64,000 bases of DNA from Myrica gale (Eukaryota > Streptophyta > Magnoliopsida > Fagales > Myricaceae), in the NCBI GenBank assembly GCA_963930655.1, contig OZ005616.1, positions 11,560,001-11,624,000 of the forward strand. The letters are read 5' to 3'. This document shows, piece after piece, positions 57,182-64,000 of the stretch; the stretch's first letter is position 1, and each line of letters begins with the position of its first letter. A program made the translations under genes and the position numbers. Below the pieces are notes generated by a model. It did no database searches and was not told the DNA's origin. It worked only from the letters and a program-made list of their open reading frames with translations.

Positions 57182-59600
57182 ACAAATAAATAGAACTTCA
57201 CTCCAACAAAAAAAAGTTTATTTATCTCATTAAGATATATCGCAGATGGCCATCTACAGTTGAAGTTCTTCATGTCAAGTCTAGATGCGTAGCTCTACAT
57301 GGTTAGAGAATATGTACTGGAAAGCAAACAAAATAAAAAACAAAGAAAACAGAAGGAGAAGGAAGAAAACAGATAATTAAAAGCTTGCGACATTCATAAG
57401 ATGGGTATTTATCATCGAAACTATCATTTGTACAGGACAAAACTTACTTTGATCTCTGCTGCTTTCAAAAGAAAATTACCCTCATATACAAACTTCACGT
57501 AGTATGGGGCCTAAACCACAAATCACAGCCTTATGCAATTTAAAAGATGACATTATTTTCTTCTAAAGAAAAAACTTGGTTCTACAAACAAAAGAGGGAA
57601 AAAAAAGACGATCTACCATATTTGCGTGCATTAATTGTACAGAAATTTATGCTCTGATAGCTTATGAGATGAGAAACTGTAATATGTGTCTTGGATTCAA
57701 CAGACAGAGATCAGATTCCAAAAAAAGAGGATCTACCACGTTCCCATTCATTATTTCAAAAATACAATGACCTTTTCCCTGATAAATAGTAAAATATGTT
57801 TTCTTGAAGAAAACAAATACTGAAAACTATGGGTTTTCCTGCAAAAGGATTCGTGTTGTTGCAGCTCGCAGTGCCGCTAGTGAGCTGCTAAGTATGCTCG
57901 AATTCGAACATTTTTTACAACAGAATCATTAGCAAATTTCGAATTGTAAAGACGTGCCGATATAGATTAACACCAGAGACTTTTGGTTTCTACCAGAGGC
58001 TGGTTGAACTCTTATCAGGTTAAGAAAGCCCACAACCTCAACAAAAATGGAATACAGCAAGAGAGAGCAAATTTAAAAAATCGACACCTTTCCAACCTAG
58101 AAAATTAAAGTGCTGTAAAGAAGAAGCACACAGAGCAAAAGCAAAAAAAAATTGACTCACAACAAAATCAAAGTTGTAGCTTATTAAATATCAATGTTCG
58201 ACAAACAAAAAGGGGCGCTTTATTTCGAAACTCCACTTTCTAATGCGGATAGAGATAAGAGGTGCAATGACTCAGATTTTTGATACCATGCAGCAGGATT
58301 TTCAAGACACTGCGGAAAGCGGAGGAGCACGGCGGCAAGTGGGAACGTCGCCGGGCACGTTACTGAGCTGTGTGGACGGAGGATGCGGCTGAAAAACGAA
58401 GCCCTGAGGGACCTGGTAACCTTATGATCCCGACGGAACAACGGTGAACAGTGAACAGTGCGAGGTGGGACCGTGGGGGCTTGATCAGGCCAAACAAATA
58501 GGGGAGGCACTGAAGAAAGATAAAGAGAGCGAAAAGTCTGACACTGCCGTCTGTCATTAACGTATTTCAGAGGAGAGAAAATAAAAGAGGAAGGGGAGGG
58601 ACTTCGCCGCTAAACAAATTTTCCCGCTCTTGCGAAAATGTCTTTTTTATTTTTATTTTTTTCTAAATGAAAATGTCTTTTTTATACTTTAAACTAATTT
58701 GAGATTTGGCAAGAAAAAACAAAGTTTAAGACATTTGGACCGACATGTAGACAAATAATCCTAATACTTTAATTAACGAAATGAAAGTGCATAATAACTA
58801 ATAAATTTTCACTGACACGTAGATAAATAACATTATAATATACTTCTTTTTATGGAGGATGTATTAATCCTTCTAGAAGGCACGTTATAATCTTTTTCTT
58901 TGTCCATCTTTTCGTATGGTTTGTTAATTCATATTAATGTGGATATATATATATATGTTGATTATATTATGGAAAAAATAAATTTGTTTGCCCTTCAACT
59001 ATCACCTACTTAGAGATTGTACCCCGACGTCAAGATTTTTGTCATTTTAGACGAAAAAACATGCAATTGACTCATGGTGATATTTTATGTACGAGTAAAC
59101 ATAACATGTTTGAAACCTTTTGAAAATTCATATTTTACCATTTATTCTTCTCTTTTAACATATGTTAGCCTTTTTTTCATCCTCGTGTGAGGACTAACGG
59201 AACCAATTTGAACAACTGAGACTCTAATACGTTATTGGATCATGATGGCATCACAGATATGCGTAATGGTCCTCGGTTATTCGATATTTAAATCCTTTCT
59301 TAGATCACCGTTGTTCCAATAGTAGATTACTCTTAATTTTAGGCTAAAATCAATCACAAGGCCCTATGGTTTAGACTTTTCTTAGTTTAGTCGTGAGGGA
59401 ATTTTTTATTTTCCCGTTATCCCCAGGTATGACTCATTTTTCATGTTGGTTCCTCTGTCCACCTAACGCCATTTCCAGATGGAATCTGTTGACATGGCCA
59501 ACTCTGACCACGTCACATCCAATAGATGTACGTCACATTTGCACCGAAAACCAAAAATTCATAGGGACTAAACTTGAAAAAGTATAAACAGTAAGGATTA
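57182..59600. other. Gene-free stretch with a GC-richer island
   Basis: No gene is identified. The island at 58200-58560 is distinctly GC-richer and has two overlapping minus-strand frames (to 58557) without recognised domains; it could be a promoter or first-exon remnant. The rest is AT-rich. Confidence 0.4.
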
Positions 59601-59604
59601 GTGC

Positions 59605-60770
59605 TAAACTAATTAATTTGTCTCTTTCTCCTCAATATTTTGGTTTATAATTTTTCTATTAATCTATTAACTTCATTTTTTTCAATATTATGGTCTCAAA
59701 TTGTTAAACTAATTAATTTGACTCATTTTTCCTTATTATTTTTGTCTATAATTATTCCATTAATCTATTAGCTTTATTTTCTTCAATATTCTGGTTTCTA
59801 ATTCGTAAACTAATCAATTTGGCTCAGTTTCACTCAATATTTTTTGTCTATAATTCTTCTATTAATCTATTAGCTTCATTCTTTTCAATATTTTCGTCTC
59901 TACTTTTTAAACTAATCAATTTGTTCATTTTTACTCAATATTTTGGTATAATTCTTCCATTAGTTAATCAACCTTAATTTTTTTCAATATTAATGCTTCT
60001 AATTGTTAAACTAATCAATTTAGTGTATTTTTCTTCAATATTTTAGTCTATAATTATTTCATTAATCTATTAGCTTTATTTTCTTCAATATTATGGTCTC
60101 TAATGGCTAAACTAATTAATTTGGATCATTTTTTTCTCAATATTTATCTTGATATATAATTCTTTCATTAATTGTTTGCTTCATTTTCTTCAATATTTTG
60201 GTCTCTAATTTTTAATCTAATCAATTTCGCTCATTTTTACTCAATATTTTGGTCTATAATTATTTCGTTAATCTCTTATATTCATTTTCTTCAATATTAT
60301 GGTCTTTAATTCTTAAACTAGTAAATTTGACTCTTTTTCACAATAGTCTATAATTATTCCATTAATCAATTAGACTCATTTTCTTCAATATTAATGCCTC
60401 TAATTGTTAAACTAATCAACTTTGTAATCTATAATTCTTTCATTAATCTATTAGCTTCATTTTCTTAAATATTATGGTCTTTAATTGTTAAACTAATCAA
60501 TTGGCTCATTTTTACACAATATTGTGGTATATAATTCTTTCATTAATCTCTTAGCTTAATTTTCTTCAATATTATGGTCTCTAATTCGTAAACTAATCAA
60601 TTGGCTCATTTTCACTAAATATTTTGGTCTATACTCCGTCCATTAATCTGTTAGATTCATTTTCTTCAATATTTTGGTTTCTAATTTTTAAACTAATCAA
60701 TTTGGCTCATTTTTACTCAATATTTTGGACTATAATTATTCCATTAATCTCTTAGCTTCATTTTATTCAA
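59605..60770 (+). repeat. Tandem array, 12 units of about 101 bp
   Basis: Each unit reads roughly 'taaactaatcaatttggctc', 'actcaatattttggtctata', 'attaatctattagcttcatt', 'ttcttcaatattatggtctc'. Unit starts are near 59605, 59705, 59806, 59908, 60007, 60108, 60213, 60314, 60408, 60489, 60589 and 60689. Two units are shortened by internal deletions. Units differ by many substitutions. Non-coding. Confidence 0.92.
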
Positions 60771-60789
60771 TATAAAATTATTTTATAAC

Positions 60790-61150
60790 GTTTCTTTACA
60801 AAACCCTGCTAGTCATATGTTTTAGTTGCCTTTATAGCAACAATCTATAACTATTTGTAGTCGCAGGAAAAAAGCGCTACTATAGGTAAATGATACTCTA
60901 GCGCTTTTTTTTGGGGTGTAAAGCGCCGCAATAAGGATATTGTTACTAGTGTTTCTTGTACAAACGCCACAAAAGATCATATTAAAGCCGCAATTTTCTA
61001 AAAACGCTGCAACAACCTGTCACCTTTTGTAGTGCTAAAAAACAAACGTTGTTATAGGAAAACAATATTTTAGAAGGTAGCAATAGAGTACCATTTAGCG
61101 GTGCTTGACCGCTGCTAAAAAGACCGTTGTCACTTGTCCCTTTTTTCGTA
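60790..61150. mobile_element. CACTA-like terminal region fragment
   Basis: Short inverted motifs such as 'agcgctactata', 'ccgctgctaaaa' and 'gctgcaacaa' recur, and the right side ends 'cccttttttcgtagtc', close to the inverse of a CACTACAAAAAA terminus. This is the style of subterminal repeats of CACTA (En/Spm) elements. The transposase is absent and the other end was not found. Confidence 0.4.
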
Positions 61151-61169
61151 GTCCTCCTTGAATCTTGGT

Positions 61170-61395
61170 GCTCAACTATTGACACCTTCCACAAAAAAAA
61201 CTTTTGGTGGTGGGGTTTCAAGGAAGGTAAAAAAAGTAACAATTTTATTACGAAGGCTTGAGACACAAAATTTGTCTCCCAAAGGCTCATGGTGGCTTAG
61301 GACTCATTAGAAAACTTCAAATTTCAATAAAGCGCTTGTTGCAAAACTTTGTTGGGTCAAAACACCAAAAAGCCTTGAGTCAGGATTTTGAAGGT
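61170..61395 (+). pseudogene. Tiny LINE ORF2 scrap
   Basis: A shifted plus-strand frame reads KICLPKAHGGLGLIRKLQ followed by RLLQNFVG, resembling the LCxPKxxGGLGxRxLxxFNxALLxK region found after the reverse transcriptase in plant L1 elements. It is very short and decayed. Confidence 0.4.
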
Positions 61396-61401
61396 CGGGA
61401 C

Positions 61402-62458
61402 TAAGGCAATCTAAGAGGGGGGTGAATGAGTTTTCTAAACTTTTTGCTTTAAACCCCCAAAGACGTGTTTGCAAGTAAATACTACTTTAGCACAATTACA
61501 TATATTCAACAAGTATAAAAAAGTGTTAAATGTAAATAAAAGGGTAAGAGAAGCAAACACTTGATTTTTAAGTGGTTCGAAAAACTTTTCTACATCCACC
61601 CCTTAAGCTCCTTCACCGAGCCTTGAGGTTTTCCACTATCTTGAAATAACATACACTCTAGCTTCCTGGTCTCAACACTCAAACTCAACCAAGTGATTTT
61701 TTGGGCACACCACTCACAACCCACAAAAGCTTGAGGTATACCCTATCTAAGCTTCTTCTTTAGTGAACAACCTTACTAAAGGAAACATCTCTCTTGATAG
61801 GAAGATTGAAGAACAAAACTCTCTTAAAGAGTAGATATAAAATTGGAAGGCTCTATCTCTTTATTCACACAAAGACAAGGATATGAAAGTGTGTTTTGTG
61901 TGAATGATATGAGAAATATATGAAGGTTTGAAATATTTCTCAAGTAGTAGAAATGATATGTCTGTCAAAACGAGCCGGTCGACCGCTACATGAACCAGTC
62001 AACCGTTTCAAGTTACAGTTACCCCAACGGTCATATTGTTAGAAGTTTAACGACTCTATTTTAAAATCAACCTTTAAAAACATGTTTTTCATCTACTTTA
62101 AAACACCCAAGTTTAAAGATTTACTTCCCATAAGTATATGAAAGGTTTGAGAGTTTGATTGGGGTGTTTTGAAACCTTTAAAAATATTTTAATCTTTCAA
62201 ACAAAAGGTAAAATGGTTTATGCATGTTTTGAAAGATATGCAAGTGTTATTCAAATCCTTGTCAAAAGTGAAGTAAAGAGTTACAAAGTTTATACTCTAA
62301 GGTCTCGATTCTTCACTTTTGAGTTCCTTGCATCTTCTTGATCTTCTATCTTCTAGACTTTGGCTCTTTGATGAAACATGATTTTTTCTTTGAATATGTC
62401 TATTTTATAAACTTAATCAATTTATTGAAATCATCAAAATCTCGATTGTGCACAAAAA
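61402..62458 (+). repeat. Dispersed repeat, copy 2
   Basis: Same orientation and block order as 613-1804, with an internal deletion in the part corresponding to about 1200-1440. It shares the ends 'actaaggcaa' and 'gattgtgcacaaaa'. Many substitutions separate the copies, so neither looks recent. Confidence 0.6.
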
Positions 62459-62818
62459 CAGATTATAGGTTGTGAAACTAATGAAGGGAGGGATTCTTGA
62501 TGGAGATTTGGTTGTTTTGGATGTGTTTGTGTATTAAAAATATTTAGAAACTCATTTAGATTAGATATAACTCATTGCATGTGTAATTTAGTGAACAAAG
62601 ATTCGAAAAATCGATTTGAAACCCACAGTTTTGCAAAAAAAAAAAGTTATGCAGAACAAAGTCTCAGTTTTGACCATTTTGTGCTTATTCTTGTATTGTT
62701 ACGAAACCAAATTAGTTTTATCCGAAACCCTTTCAAAACCAAAGATTTTGGCATAAATTTCAAGTGATTCAGATACATATTGAGTGATGTATGAATTTTT
62801 AAACTTCAGACGTCAAGC

Positions 62819-63958
62819 TGTCACCCAACCTTGTGCATCCCTGATTCTTTGCTTACTTAAAATTTCTTATAAGGGTAATTTCAAATATGATTTTTATGGG
62901 TTATGTCTTGAACTTTAAGTTTATGAAAGAGAAATTTTATGCAAATGAAAGAATATGTTATGTCATGCTATGATATGTTATGGGGCTAAATAGGATTGTC
63001 AATATTGTACCTAAGTATGAAGGTTCATCCACTCCGAAGGACGAATGTGAGAAGGATGTATAGTCCTCGAAATATGTGCAACCACTCTAAAGGAAGAACA
63101 CGAGAAGGTGTGGACCTCCAAAGGTCGTGTCTAGTCATCAGGCCTAGGGCCACATCAAAGCTTAGCTCGACTAAATGACATGTTCCGAAGGAAATGGTGA
63201 ACGATTTTGAAGAAAACAACACAATCCTGACTTCAGGGGTAGATGGAGCAATAGAAGTAACCCAAATAAAGATAAAAAGACTTTAAGCTAACTTTCAAGT
63301 ACAAGAACCTCATGCATAAACATGCACTTATTTTTAGCGCATATATACTTGTCATTCATGATCATGCTCCATGTCACGCATATTTCAATTCATTAATCAT
63401 CCATTACTGAGTCACTCTACTCATTGTATTTTCAACTGTATCATTTCAGATGACGCCTTAGGTGAAGAGAATTATGAAGAGAGAACCTAGGATATAAGAA
63501 GGGGGCTGACGAGGGCAACCTCCCTTGATTTGTAGTACATGTAGACATCCACTTTTTGATGGTTTTGTGGCCTATTCAGGCTACTAGAACAACTTAAGAC
63601 TTTGTATGAATTAAACTAAGTAACTTATTTTTTGAACTATGAGGAGTCATAACTTATTGCTTGAGTTATTGTTCGAGATAAAATTTTTAAATGTTTCCCT
63701 ATGTATGTTATGTGGTATAAGTATATGTTGTATTTTTCGTATATTTATTTACATATTCGTACGCTACCTAAGAATGCGTGAGGATCTACGTGTCAGCTAG
63801 CGATGAGAAAATAAATTTTTTAGCAGTATTTTCATAAACTAAAAAAGTGACTAGAGTGTTCGTGTGCAAGATTAGCAGCTAGTATGCTTGAGTGTTTGTC
63901 ATGGTGAGCACTCGCGGCTGCCATTAGTCTCATTCGGATTTACATTCATGGCGTGACA
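62819..63958 (+). mobile_element. Probable 5' LTR of a Ty3/Gypsy-like retrotransposon
   Basis: The segment begins TGTCAC and ends GTGACA, a 6-bp perfect inverted terminus in TG...CA form. It is followed after 6 bases by the primer-binding site at 63965. The length is about 1.14 kb. Internal phrases ('gagaaggatgtatagtcctc', 'tctagtcatcaggcctaggg') recall LTRs of Del/Tekay-type chromoviruses, from memory. The start rests on the terminal inverted match only; the 3' LTR is outside the window. Confidence 0.6.
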
Positions 63959-63964
63959 ATTAAG

Positions 63965-63976
63965 TGGTATCAGAGC
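63965..63976 (+). other. Primer-binding site (initiator Met tRNA)
   Basis: TGGTATCAGAGC is the sequence complementary to the 3' end of plant initiator methionine tRNA, used to prime minus-strand synthesis in most plant LTR retrotransposons. It sits 6 bases after the LTR end. The internal region starts here and leaves the window. Confidence 0.85.
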
Positions 63977-64000
63977 GAAAACTAGGGCTTTAGGAATTGA

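Noticed and set aside
58220..58557. Possible first exon of an E2 gene for the fragment at 56990-57181
   Set aside because: The frames show no recognisable mitochondrial E2 N-terminus and no splice link was found.
613..62458. The two dispersed-repeat copies as the LTR pair of one giant element
   Set aside because: They are about 60 kb apart, enclose several host genes and differ too much.
1..64000. tRNA, rRNA, CRISPR or bacterial-type operon features
   Set aside because: I looked for them and saw none; the only tRNA-related sequence is the retrotransposon primer-binding site.

Overview
This is nuclear DNA from a flowering plant: AT-rich, with spliced genes of plant families and dense nested transposons. 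The species cannot be told from the sequence; nothing points to an organelle, bacterium or virus. Three host genes look complete. (1) An FRS-related-factor (FRF) type FAR1-domain protein, minus strand, 5921-12887, 248 aa, with a 5.3-kb intron full of insertions. (2) A CRM-domain RNA-binding protein like Arabidopsis At3g25440, plus strand, 13213-18306, 408 aa, in four coding exons. (3) A pfkB-family fructokinase, plus strand, 26080-30089, 332 aa, in four exons. Genes 1 and 2 are head to head and share a roughly 300-bp promoter. No operon-like linkage exists; apart from that pair the genes look functionally independent.

Layout. 1-4.8 kb: dispersed repeats and AT-rich intergenic DNA. 5.3-13 kb: the FRF gene, whose large intron holds a LINE with a 5' inversion (twin-priming structure) and a 158-bp hAT-type MITE lying beside its own empty site. 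13-19 kb: the CRM gene. 19.5-25.9 kb: AT-rich and gene-free, with MITEs. 26-30.5 kb: fructokinase. 30.6-32 kb: tandem repeats. 33-34.2 kb: a truncated host-gene remnant. 34.8-40.6 kb: two degenerate LINEs, the second interrupted by a palindromic MITE.

42-58 kb is a gene-fragment zone. It holds a 1,497-bp Pack-MULE with 9-bp target duplications carrying a PPR gene fragment, a TMEM87-like exon with a Trp-to-stop change, PIF/Harbinger transposase and Myb-like ORFs, a Lys/Ser-rich gene fragment between two direct repeats, a duplicated unknown gene fragment, and an exon of the 2-oxoglutarate dehydrogenase E2 subunit.

58.5-64 kb: gene-free DNA, a 12-unit array of about 101-bp repeats, CACTA-like and LINE scraps, a second copy of the left-edge dispersed repeat, and at the right edge a 5' LTR followed by an initiator-Met tRNA primer-binding site; that retrotransposon continues outside the window.

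Exon boundaries were placed by hand from GT/AG sites, reading frame and remembered family conservation. No alignment, expression data or database search supports them.
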